A DNA stretch of 64,000 nt from Paraspadella gotoi (taxonomy: Eukaryota > Chaetognatha), in assembly GCA_051294375.1 (NCBI GenBank), contig JBJCIZ010000744.1, forward strand, positions 1,416,262 through 1,480,261. Reading direction: 5' to 3'. Shown in pieces: positions 29,404-53,755 of the stretch. Each line of letters opens with the position of its first letter. Positions within the stretch are counted from its first letter, which is position 1. A model generated the notes under the pieces. That model searched no databases and was not told the origin of the DNA. It saw nothing but the letters and a program-made list of their open reading frames with translations. A program made the position numbers and the translations under genes.

Positions 29404-29991
29404 ATGATGAGAACGCCATCTGCGCCCTTAACGACGAGATCTTCGAAAAAAGCTACGCCAACGACGAACAAATGGCTCATCGACTTCACCGGCCGCAGCG
29501 GGGCTCGAAGCGCCGGCCTCGGCGATCGTCATGTCAGTCAATGCGCTCAGTTCGATCTCGCCTCGCCGCCGGGATTCAGCCATGACAAGCTGGCACCCGA
29601 TGTCGCCGCAAAGGAACAAGATCAGAAGCTCGTGGTCAAGAGGTCGTGGGACGTCGCCCTGGGACCTTTGAAACAGGTCCCCATGAACATGTTCATCATG
29701 TGGATGTCCGGAAACTCCATCTCCATCTTTCCGATCATGATGGTTGGCATGATGTTTGTCCGGCCAATCCAGGCTCTTTTTTCCGCTGGCCAAGCGTTTA
29801 AAGCTATCGAGGGCGGTCAAGCTCCTTTGCAGAAGATGGTCTACTTGCTTGGTCACTTGGCCTGCGTCGCGTTAGCGTTGTACAAATGCTCGGCAATGGG
29901 TCTACTGCCGACGCATTCTAGCGACTGGCTCGCGTTTGTTCAGCCGCAAAAACAGTTTGAGTTTTCGTCCGGCGGATATGCGTTCTTGTGA
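29404..29991 (+). CDS. EMC4: ER membrane protein complex subunit 4
   Basis: An intronless 195-codon frame beginning with two adjacent ATGs (29404, 29407). After a polar, disordered N-terminus (KWLIDFTGRSG; PPGFSH), the conserved core runs QDQKLVVKRSWDVALGPLKQ, then VPMNMFIMWMSGNSISIFPI. Hydrophobic segments follow: the MFIMWMSGN...MMVGMMF stretch, and LLGHLACVALALYKCSAMGLL near the C-terminus. EMC4 is a subunit of the EMC insertase, which places tail-anchored and multipass proteins in the ER membrane. Length is close to the usual about 183. The sequence ends LAFVQPQKQFEFSSGGYAFL, with a truncated version of the family's final aromatic tail. No anomalies. Confidence 0.95.
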   Translation: MMRTPSAPLTTRSSKKATPTTNKWLIDFTGRSGARSAGLGDRHVSQCAQFDLASPPGFSHDKLAPDVAAKEQDQKLVVKRSWDVALGPLKQVPMNMFIMWMSGNSISIFPIMMVGMMFVRPIQALFSAGQAFKAIEGGQAPLQKMVYLLGHLACVALALYKCSAMGLLPTHSSDWLAFVQPQKQFEFSSGGYAFL

Positions 29992-30596
29992 CTCCTTCTT
30001 AAAAGTATATGATTGTATTTAGTTGATGCATTGAAATCATTGATGTGATGCGGGAACCAATATATTGCAGTAAAATCACTGATATTTTTGAAAATTGTTA
30101 AATTTCTTATCGGAACCTATAAAAAAAGAAATTTATGTCATAAGAAATTGTCTTTTTATTCAATTTTTGTTTTAAATCAATTTTATTTTTTAGTTTTTTA
30201 TTAGGAGCTTCAAATTTAAAAATTTTATATATTTATAAAGGATCATGTTTGTTTTTCTTTTGATTTTCTTTGTATTTGGTAAGAATGAAAGAGCCATTAA
30301 AAAAAAACCCTTCATTTCAAATGAGATTTGAGTTCCTCAATCTTATTTACATATTGTCGCAGTTTACTGTAGATTATTTCTCATATCTTTAGACTCGGTT
30401 TTCTTAAAAGTTTTATCTATTTTAGGGACATTATTAATAAGGATTAATAACGATTTAGTTTTCCAAATAATATTTAGATATTTCATCTTTACAAACATCT
30501 TACATCTTTGACTCTGCCACTCGCAAAAATATCGACCAAGAGACTTTGAACAATCAGACACCGATTCCCTCTTCTCTCAATCGCGTCGGTTCGACG

Positions 30597-45130
<14,534 letters not shown>

Positions 45131-46340
45131 GTTTCCAGATTTCTTCTTCTTCTTCCAGAACAACAAAAGATAATAAATCTTAATCTTCCTTCGTCTCCTT
45201 CCGTCGTCTTCTTCTTTCTTATTCTTTCTTGTTTTTCCAGTTTTTTTTCTTTCGATGTCGATTAACATTTAAATTCTCTCTCTCTCTCTCGCTCTCTCGT
45301 TGTTTCGTTCTTCCACCGACCGCGCTCTACTAGTTTATTTATATCACATATGAAACGTATTCGGGTTTTTGTTTGGAATCAAAGACGATTGATTTTTTTG
45401 GTCAGCGACTCATTGTTTATTCGTTTAATTCGACTAATTAATTAATTAATTATGCGTTTCGTTTTTATCGCCCCGAATTTTGGTTTGGCGAAGATTAATT
45501 GAGGTCGTCTAGAGATCTTATATACTCCTTGGTCGGTGGGAGGTTTTCAAAGCTTCGTTTTTTGTTTTTTTTCGCGCAAAAATTGATGTTACGTTAATGG
45601 AATTGTTTAGAAAAAAAAAAATTATTCTCTCCATGGAATCGGTTTAATTTAATCTCATAATCGTATCGTTTTGAATGTTCAATTCCTAAAATCGTATTTT
45701 GTACTATAAATAATACTTGTAATTAATTAACTCTTCATTAGTCGTTCCTTCCAAGCATTCTCTTTTTCTTTGAAGGATACTAAGCCCCTGTAAAAATTTA
45801 AAACGAAAAAAAAAGAGAATTTTTTTTACACCTTTTAGTTTTACATAAAGATTAAAGAGTTGCGTCCGACTATTTCCTTCTTCCCTTCCCCCACCCCCTC
45901 TTCCAATTCCCGCTCTTTCCGAAGCGCGGTTTCCACTTCGTTTTCGATTCGTTAATAAGAATCTCGCGTCCGCCGTTCTCGTTTAATCGAATGTTACTTT
46001 TTTTTAGTTTTCATGTTTATCTATGCATTGTGTTATATATATATATAGTGTTTCCAAATCTTAATAAAGTTTGAAGCGGTCGAATGAAAAATTGACATCG
46101 AGGAACGAGACACAAAAAAAAAATGGAAACCTGACGATTGTCAATCGCTCATGAGATGTTGTCTTTTCTTCCTCCTCTTCCTCCTCTTTTTCCATTCGCT
46201 GAAAACGTTCGACTCCGAGTTTAACGAATGCCACGTCGCTTTTTTTTGGATTTAACGAATCCGATTCGATCAAAGCGAAAAGTAGGTTCGGATTTAGCGA
46301 ATCTTTCGAGGACGAATATTCTTCTCGGATTCTTCGAACG

Positions 46341-49300
46341 ATGACGGCGACGCGTCTCGTGAAGCGACTCATCGTCATGGGACCTCCGGGTTAGTAAAGG
46401 GGAAATAAAGAGTCCAGCCTTTAGCATTAGATCGGGGAATAACCACATTGTATTTCCCGCCTCAGGTTCCGGAAAAGGAACCGTCTCGGCGCGAATTCAG
46501 AAAACCTTCGGCTCTTTTCATCTCTCGTCCGGCGATCTGTTGCGCGCCGAGATCGCCGCCGGGACGGACGCCGGAAAAGTCGCTGAGGTGTGAGGGAAAA
46601 GGGGGTGGGGTTTGATTTGGTGGAGGGTAGATGAAGGGGATATTTGAGGTGGTGAAATCGTTTTGGGTGGAGGGTGGGAGAGGGGGGATCTTCGAGGTGG
46701 TGAATTCCGAGATGAGATTTTTTACATTTGATCAAGATTTTTAACAAAAGCGTTAGCGACGCGCTATTTTGTTACGGCTACAACTTAAAAAATTAAGCAA
46801 CATATAATTAAAATATAACATAATAAACATATAATAAAACAAGAACAATAGCTGGCTCTAAATATGTTCTCGTAAGGCAATAATCGTAAACATTTTTCAA
46901 AATGTTTAAAGCTAATTGCCTAAATCTTCTTAAGTTTACTATCAAGTAGTTTTTTCAAAGATCTGGAATAAATAAAAGACATTACTGGATAATTTTGATA
47001 ATTCTTTGGATGTTTTTGGATAAAATTTCTCCAATTAAAAACAGATTTTGCTAGAAACCATAATGGATTTTTCAACATTATATCCATCACTTCCTCATTT
47101 TATGAAATCAGGAGTAAGCTAAAAGATTTCATTCAGAACAGATTTTTTCTAGGAAAGATAAAACATATTAAATGTAAAATATAATAAAGCATATTTTTTT
47201 TAAATACTAAGAATAAGGTTATATTTCTTACTGAGCAAGATTTAAAATATTGTCCTCAACTTTATTTTAAGATTAATGTTTTTGTCAAATTTGGTCTCCC
47301 TTTAATATATAAACAAACATTCTTTTAGGAATACCAATGCGACTAGATTCTTCGGTCAAGATGATATTGCCTATATGTGTTATTTATTTTGATTATTTCA
47401 ACATATATTGGACGCAAATATGACAAAAAGATAATTTAGGAATCGCCTAGACTAATTTAAAAATTGCTCAAGATATATTGATGACCTTTTTTCAGCCGAT
47501 TTTAAGGATTTTGAAATACATCTTTCCAACATAATCCAGCAAGCCACTTACTGTCAATAATCTAATTAGTACAGATACAAATGTAGATTATTTAGACCAT
47601 AAACAATTAATTAAAGACAAACAAAAAATCTTACTCTGCTGTTTATGATTAAAAGGGATTCCTTTACTTTTGAAGTAGTTAAATTACCGCAGTTTATGGA
47701 CCAGTTTGTATTCCTAAAAAAGCTAGCACTAGGTGTATTTATTAGCAACTTAATAAGATACTGCAGCAATGATGTTCGACGTTTTACAGCATTTTTCTTC
47801 AAGAGCTATATAAATTGAAGGCAAAAAACTACAAATGTCAGGCTCATGAGCGACTCGTCTACTATATTTAAGGACTTAAGAAAAAATAGGAATTAAATTT
47901 TTCAATATTATAAGGAGCTAATAAAAATATAATGTTACTGATGTTAATCTATTTTGCAAAAAAGATTTATACATTGATAGTTTCCTAATAAAAATGATAG
48001 GAATAAAATAATAACAAAATAAACCGACTAAATAATAATTATAATAATAACACCAACAATATTATTTAATACTTATTTTATTTAATTAATTAACTTCTTG
48101 ATTTATTTATTTTTTACTTTACCAATTAAGCTTAATGTTAACTTTACATTAACATACCTTAATTATTAACTTATTATTAAACTATATATTAACTTATTTT
48201 ATTTATTTTACAAATTACAAATTATTACTAAAACCTGAATAAAATTTTCTCTAAATTTAAATGCTGTGATGCAGGGCTTTGGTCGTGTTTCAGATAAACA
48301 TTCAAGATTTATACATTTAAAATATAAGATAAGCAACAATGAAGGATTCACCATTTGGTGATGGCTCGCCTATACCTGGATATTGGATTAAAGAGCCGAA
48401 ATCCAGTGAAGGTATAGGTTCCCAACTGATGACCTTCCCATTGTATAAAAATAAAAAATAAAAATAAATTCAAAAAAGAAAATATTTTTTAAATTATATT
48501 CATTGACATAAAGTGCCCCTATAGACCTTTCCCGGTATGTATCCCTATCAGAATCATACAATTCTACATGGTAGTTCTTATCCCTATTGATAAAAAAAAT
48601 GATCATATATAACTTTGATTCATCCCCTCAAAAAAATTATCCATTCCCACCCCTTTCTGTTTCAGCCCTCTTAGATATTATGATTTTTCATTAATGACTT
48701 TCTAACAGAAATGATGTGTGATATCTATTAGAAAACTAGGACAGATAGTAATCTAACCTTTGTGTGTATAGATACTCCCTCTATTTCCAGAAGACAACAC
48801 TGACTCCCCTTCCCAAATTGAATTATTAGATAAATAACATTTTTAAGAAAGAAAGCATAATATTTTGACTTAAATAATAAAATACTAAATCCTTCATAAA
48901 ATATAAAAATAGAAAATAGTGAAACAAGTAATTTGCAAATTTCATTGATGTAGGTGACCTTAAAGTATAATAGATTCTTTGATATCTGTGACTGGCGTGT
49001 TGATTCGTCGGAATTTATTCAATTGAGGTAGCCCCGTAAATGGTGAGAGAGTGAGAGCGAGAGAGAATGTCAACAGGTAAAGGCCCAAGAAACCCTCTAC
49101 AACAACATTAACATCCACATCAACTTCTTTCTCCCTTTTTAAATCTTTCTTTTTCCCTTTTTAAATCTTTCTTTCTCCCTTTTTAAATCTTTCTTTCTCC
49201 CTTTTAAAATCTTTCTTTCTCCCTTTTTAAATCTTTCTTTCTCCCTTTTAAAATCCTTCTTTCTCCCTTTTAAAATCTTTCTTTCTCCCTTTTTAAATCT

Positions 49301-50806
49301 TTCTTTCTCCCTTTTAAAATCTTTCTTTCTCCCTTTTTAAATCTTTCTTTCTCCCTTGGAATCATTTTCTTTCTTTTCCTCTTTTAGTCCTTCATCTCGC
49401 GCGGATCTTTGGTTCCCGACGAGACGATCGTCGGCCTCATCGTCGACGCCCTGAAGAAGCAAGAGGAAAGGATGAGTTCAGGAAGGTGAGTTTTTTGATG
49501 GTGGGGGGAGGGTATGGAAGAAGAAGGGGAGAGGTGGGGGATATAGATGTTATGGTCAACGATAGACTTCTCCAATCGGCAATTTTGTAGGCTGCAACAA
49601 TACGCATCATTCAANNNNNNNNNNATGGTCTACGATAGATGTTAGAGATAGATTCTTAGAATAATACTAAATGATATTTAGATTTCATCAATCTCATTTG
49701 CATATAGTAGTAAATCATTTTGTACTGTATTATTATTAGGCATATTTTTGGATTTTACAATGCTTTTATATATTGTTTAGTAATTTAATAGATTCATAGA
49801 TAATTTTGTATGTTGCAACAATACGCATCATTCAATTAGGAATACCTTTTGCCCTTCCCCTCCCCATATTTTCTTCAATTCTCTCTGTCCCCCCCCCAAC
49901 GCCCTCAAGCTGGATTCTCGACGGATTCCCCCGGACGGCGTCTCAAGCGTCTTCTCTTCAAGCGTCACTTCCGGTCGATTTCGTCGTCAACCTCGACCGT
50001 TCCGCGCCGTTCTCGTGGAACGGGTCAAAGGTCGATGGGTGCATCTCCCGCGGGGGAGAAATTTGGTTTTTTTTAATCTCATTTGTCATATGCAGTATCT
50101 TTTTTTTCATTCTAATGATGAATGTTTTTTTTTTTTCGATTTTACTTATGAATTTAATTTAAAGGTTTATTCTCGATACCTTTGCTGTTTGCATTGATAG
50201 GTTCGAAAATATTTATATGGTCGGCTCTTTGAACCAGTTTCGTTTAAAAATACAATGCGGTTGTTTCTGTCGTGTTATTTTGTCATTAATATGGGGATAA
50301 CGAACCAAATATTCGTCAGATTACCACTTAAGTGTTGCCCTCCTTTTATGTAGTGCCTCTTAATTAACAATTTCTAAAACATTATTTTTATTTTGTCTTT
50401 AGGTCGAGTTTACAACGAAGACTGGAATCCACCCAAAGAACCTGGCAAGGATGACGTCACGGGTGAGCAGAACTCAGAAACGACCCAGTTTTTACTCTGG
50501 CCACTAGGGGTCAAAGAATCCTCCTATTTTCCTCCAAAAGGCGAGCCCCTCTCCAAACGGCCCGACGACGTCCCGGAAACGGTCGCCCGTCGCCTCGCCG
50601 CCTACGAGGAACAGACCCGCCCTCTGTTGGACTTTTACCGTCGCCTCGGAGGAGGAAGAGGAAGAGGAGGAGCAGCGGGGGAGGAAGGGGACGAGGCGGA
50701 GGGGATTTTGAGGAATTTCCGAGGGACGGAGACGAACGTGATTTGGCCGAGAGTGGAGAGGTTTTTGGAAGGGGTGTTGAGGGAGGAGAGGAGGGCGATG
50801 GGGTGA
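46341..50806 (+). CDS. AK3: Adenylate kinase 3 (GTP:AMP phosphotransferase)
   Basis: Exons: 46341-46389, 46466-46587, 49388-49485, about 49910-50054 and 50403-50806 (with a 78-bp intron at 50463-50540). The P-loop MGPPGSGKGT spans exons 1 and 2. Next come [41 protein letters not shown], the lid region ([37 protein letters not shown]) and a long C-terminal helix region. The lid has the non-zinc form usual in mitochondrial-type AK3/AK4. AK3 regenerates GDP/ADP in the mitochondrial matrix. In exon 4 the frame slips once between VVNLD and VLVERVKG (about 49995-50010), and the expected donor GTGAG reads GGGAG, as if one T were lost. Both look like single-base assembly errors beside a gap-filled intron; pseudogenisation is the alternative. 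The tail has a Gly/Glu-rich insertion. Confidence 0.85.
46940..47900 (+). pseudogene. Degenerate reverse transcriptase of the GIPM..RYIDD family
   Basis: In AK3 intron 2. Broken frames give GIPM (about 47329), then [19 protein letters not shown] with the catalytic YIDD at 47474-47485, [18 protein letters not shown], and [16 protein letters not shown] with a late FFKSYI. The order and spacing match a large invertebrate reverse-transcriptase family whose intact members read GIPMGTNCAP, RYLDDLL, YDKRDDFxFxIVN and YGVYISQLIR. Many stops and shifts; no ends identified. Confidence 0.7.
48630..48826 (-). repeat. Dispersed repeat R1, copy in AK3 intron
   Basis: Reverse-complement match to 8165-8355 in the PGP intron, at roughly 85-90 percent identity by eye. 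This copy has an extra CTGGAAATAGAGGGAGT segment relative to the PGP copy. Immediately upstream bases to 48360 may belong to the same element. Confidence 0.75.
49126..49372 (+). repeat. 23-bp tandem repeat abutting AK3 exon 3
   Basis: About eleven units of CTTTCTTTCTCCCTTTTTAAAT (variants TTAAAAT). The array ends 15 bp before the acceptor of exon 3, so its pyrimidine-rich units supply the polypyrimidine tract of the splice site. Confidence 0.9.
49560..49840. repeat. Gap with duplicated edges
   Basis: GCAACAATACGCATCATTCAA occurs at about 49594-49614 just before a 10-N gap (49615-49624), and again at 49815-49835. ATGGTCTACGATAGA after the gap also echoes TATGGTCAACGATAGA before it. The gap was probably closed with redundant sequence. 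Confidence 0.75.
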
Positions 50807-51426
50807 GGAAGGGAGGGGGGGATGTAAAGAGAAGAGGTTGGATCGAAATGTTTAGTCTCGTTTGAATCGATGTGCGGAATTATATTAATAATTATTAATA
50901 TTAATTATTACTTATTACAATTCCATCGAGAAACCAGTTTAAAATCGTTTGTTTCATTTGTAGGTTATATTTTAATCTGATGGGGGGGGGGAATAGAAAT
51001 AACATTTGTTGCCATATATTTTTTATACAAAATGACCTGCCTACTTTTTTTTTCTTTGTGAATTCATAATTACTACTGTTCGGGATTTTGGCGTATTAAT
51101 TAATGAAATTATTTTTATAGATAAGGAATATTTCCACGACGGTGAATTTATTTTTTGTGAAGTTTATTCTGTGAAAGTCGGACGCTGTCGAACTCTTTAA
51201 CTTGACAAATTATAGGAAAAAAACAGTTTTTGTAGGACAACGATTTTTATTAGACAATTTAATCGATTAAATTGTCTAATAAAAATCGTTGTTTGTCATA
51301 CAAAAATTGTTTTTCCCTAAAATTCTAAACGCAACGAAAAGAAAGAATCATAACACAAACTTGACAAATTAAAATAACAAAATACAGAATAAAATGAAGG
51401 AACGATAAATCCGCTCTGACGTTTCC
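50807..51426. other. Intergenic, AT-rich, with palindrome
   Basis: Apart from the palindrome at 51199-51371, nothing recognisable. A run of nine G near 50982. It must include the promoter of the F-box gene. Confidence 0.5.
51199..51371. repeat. Long palindrome flanked by 14-bp direct repeats
   Basis: Centred at about 51260 (AATCGATT), the arms AACGATTTTTATTAGACAAT and their exact complement extend for 26 bp each, and then continue imperfectly for about 50 bp per side (AAACAGTTTTTGTAGGA / TCATACAAAAATTGTTTTT). AACTTGACAAATTA lies on both sides, at 51199-51212 and 51358-51371. This looks like a fold-back mobile element with its target duplication, 55 bp upstream of the F-box start codon. Confidence 0.75.
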
Positions 51427-52211
51427 ATGGAGACGCTTTCGATTCTTCCGCCCGAATTATGGGGAAGAATTCTGGGTCATTTGAGTCTCTCCGAGTTGGC
51501 GGCTGCTGAGTTGGTCTCTCGCGGCTGGAGAGATTTCGTCAGGTGAGGTCAGGTGAGGTTTTTGTTAAGCTCCTCAGGACTGAGTGACTTGGGAAACGAC
51601 AGCGAATTGGTCAGTGGTCAATGATCTGATGGGCAAGAAGAATGTGAAAACATGCTCATGAAGCATTGCTTAATTTAGTCCTCCCCCCCAAAAAAAAAGC
51701 GAGCAAGACTTGGTTTAATGTTAATATTGGATAATGATCTAATGTACTAGATTCTGGCACATATGAGCCTTCAATTTCTCATAGTCTAATGACAATGAAG
51801 CATATGGCTTGCATGAGACTTCTTCCCTTTTATAAGACCATTAAAAGTTGATGTTTCGAATTTTATTGTCAAGAACAGTTAGTGTCCATGGTCCATCGTC
51901 TCGCGTCGATTAATTTTTCCCCGTTTCTAAAAATAGGCCAAGTTTATTGACAACCAAGGAAGGTCAGGTATTACCCGGACTACCCCCCCTACTTCATGTC
52001 CTTCAGACGCCACGCCCCCCTGTGGCGTCGTCACCTAGACGCCTTCCGCTCGTCGCCCCTCGATCCCATGATTAGAGATTTCGCCGCCAGGATTCCGCCC
52101 GACTGCGACGATGGACGCAAAATGAAAAAGGCCATTTGTTGTTTGATCTTGGCCACTGGAAAGTTGAAGAGATTAAAGGAAGAAATTGGGGAAGTGGGGG
52201 GAGTTGAATGA
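51427..52211 (+). CDS. Small F-box protein
   Basis: Two exons, 51427-51542 and 51968-52211, joined in phase through an AG|G arginine codon (donor GTGAGG, acceptor GTCAG), giving 119 residues. Exon 1 is almost entirely an F-box: SILPPELWGRILGHLSLSEL, then AAAELVSRGWRDFVR. Exon 2 continues YYPDYPPYFMSFRRHAP, then LWRRHLDAFRSSP, and ends in a Lys/Glu-rich helix. F-box proteins tether substrates to SKP1-CUL1 ubiquitin ligases. There is no WD40, LRR or other substrate domain, so the partner is unknown; it could be a short adaptor, or exons could be missing. Exon 1 is too short to be seen by length-based ORF finding. A hairpin-array element sits 233 bp downstream. Confidence 0.8.
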
Positions 52212-52443
52212 TTTTAGCGGATTTTAAGTTTTTCTATGAAATTGGTACAAGCAATATAAAAATATCCTTTCATTCAATAAATAAGCTAGCTTGCCTTAGA
52301 CTTTGGACAGGCTATGATTGGTTAAAGCTTCCTTCCTTACAAGATAAAAAGATAACAAGAGACAACAAACTTTCAATCAAGAAATTCAGTGTCTAGTTTA
52401 TTATGTCCCTTAGAACTTGGCTTCCTTATCAATAAAGTGGTAT

Positions 52444-52699
52444 TATGGCAACAGCCGGGTTGCCTGTGATGCCCATTGGGATGGGGCATCTCACTGTTGG
52501 CTTTGGGGGCTTCCGACCCTCAGTGACGCCTCCAGTCACTGGCGCGGTTACCCTAGGACGGTCTCGCTTTGCCAACACAGAGGGAAGTCGTTAGGACTGT
52601 GGATGGAACACTACGCCTGGGATGGTGTGTTCCCCCTCTGAGCCAATGGATTTGGCTGACGGATGGTGGACGTAAGGCGGTGTGAATATACCGCCACAG
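52444..52699 (+). mobile_element. Hairpin-array element, copy 3 (full length)
   Basis: 256 bp, same length and about 96 percent identical by eye to copy 2. It runs from TATGGCAACAGCC to ACCGCCACAG between TAT direct repeats (52441-52443, 52700-52702). All the hairpins listed for copy 2 are intact, and GGCAAC/GTTGCC is fully Watson-Crick here. It lies directly after the F-box gene. Confidence 0.88.
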
Positions 52700-52702
52700 T
52701 AT

Positions 52703-53569
52703 AATATTTTCAAGAACTGTTTCAATTGTATAAACGGACCATTCCCTTGAGTATTATTGGATAGGGAAATAATAAGTACTCCGAAATGGCCTTAAAATAC
52801 TAGGATCTGACGTGTTAAGTACCTTTTGCCTTTTTTGCTCTCTAAAATGGATTGACTAATGACCGTCCATTGGAATCTCAGTTTTCGATATCAACGATCA
52901 TGTTTGTCTTTTTGGTCGTTTTTATATTTATTACTTTTATTTGTTACTAAATTGCTTATTTTTTTAGTAGAAAATCGTTTGTTCGTTAATTATTCATATC
53001 TTGTTTTGATTTAAAGATTTCACGCGGCCGTAACGTCCGCGTGTGAAAAGAAAGTGAGCGAGATGCGTCAAGTAAAACAACTGACTTTTATTGACAACTA
53101 AATTATCCCTCAAGCATTAACTTTAAATTGCATGGACAACAAACTTAATACAGTACTCGCCACAAAAAAAGATAAAAGGAGCTCTTGCTGATTAATCTCT
53201 CAAATCTTTCGTCTTCGTTTACTCAAACGTATACAGAAACCGATCTCAAAAACATTGTTTTAAAGACCGTCTAGTCTATTATTTTACTCAAATCGTTCGA
53301 CCGCTACTCGAATCTTTGTATCTCTATTATCGGATTCCAAAAGAAAAAAAAAATTACGTTAGTAGAAATGAGAATTATTAGTTATGGTTTTGCAACCATT
53401 ATACAATTATAAAATTAGTCAATTCTCAAAGAATTGAAATTCTCCCAACAAAAGAGACCGCCGAAAAAAAGGAACCAAACAACAACCTGGTTGTTGCTAT
53501 CGAAATTTAAATTTAATTTAAATTAATCACGAAAAAAAAACACCTCCTCATCGAAGAAAACCAATTTAG
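52703..53569. other. Intergenic, AT-rich
   Basis: No gene seen. CACGCGGCCGTAACGTCCGCGTGTG near 53021-53045 is a small GC-rich imperfect inverted repeat (CACGCGG/CCGCGTG). GTTGTTTGG-like words near 53478 form a hairpin (CAACAACCTGGTTGTTG). Confidence 0.5.
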
Positions 53570-53745
53570 CCTCCCCATCAAAACATATAAACCACAACAG
53601 CAAGCCACACCCCAACAAAACATACACACCACAACAGCAAGCCACTTCCCCATCAAAACATATACACCACAGCAGCAAGCCACTTCCCCATCAAAACATA
53701 CACACCACAACAGCAAGTCACACCCCCATCAAAACCCACAACCCC
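53570..53745. repeat. Minisatellite just upstream of a start codon
   Basis: Four to five units of about 36 bp containing CCCCATCAAAACATA and CACCACAACAGCAAGCCAC end 10 bp before the ATG at 53756. It would lie in the 5' UTR or core promoter of the glycosyltransferase gene. Confidence 0.85.
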
Positions 53746-53755
53746 CCCCAAAAAA

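Noticed and set aside
49126-49372. Possible CRISPR-like array
   Set aside because: Units are contiguous 23-bp tandem copies with no spacers, in an intron of a eukaryotic gene.
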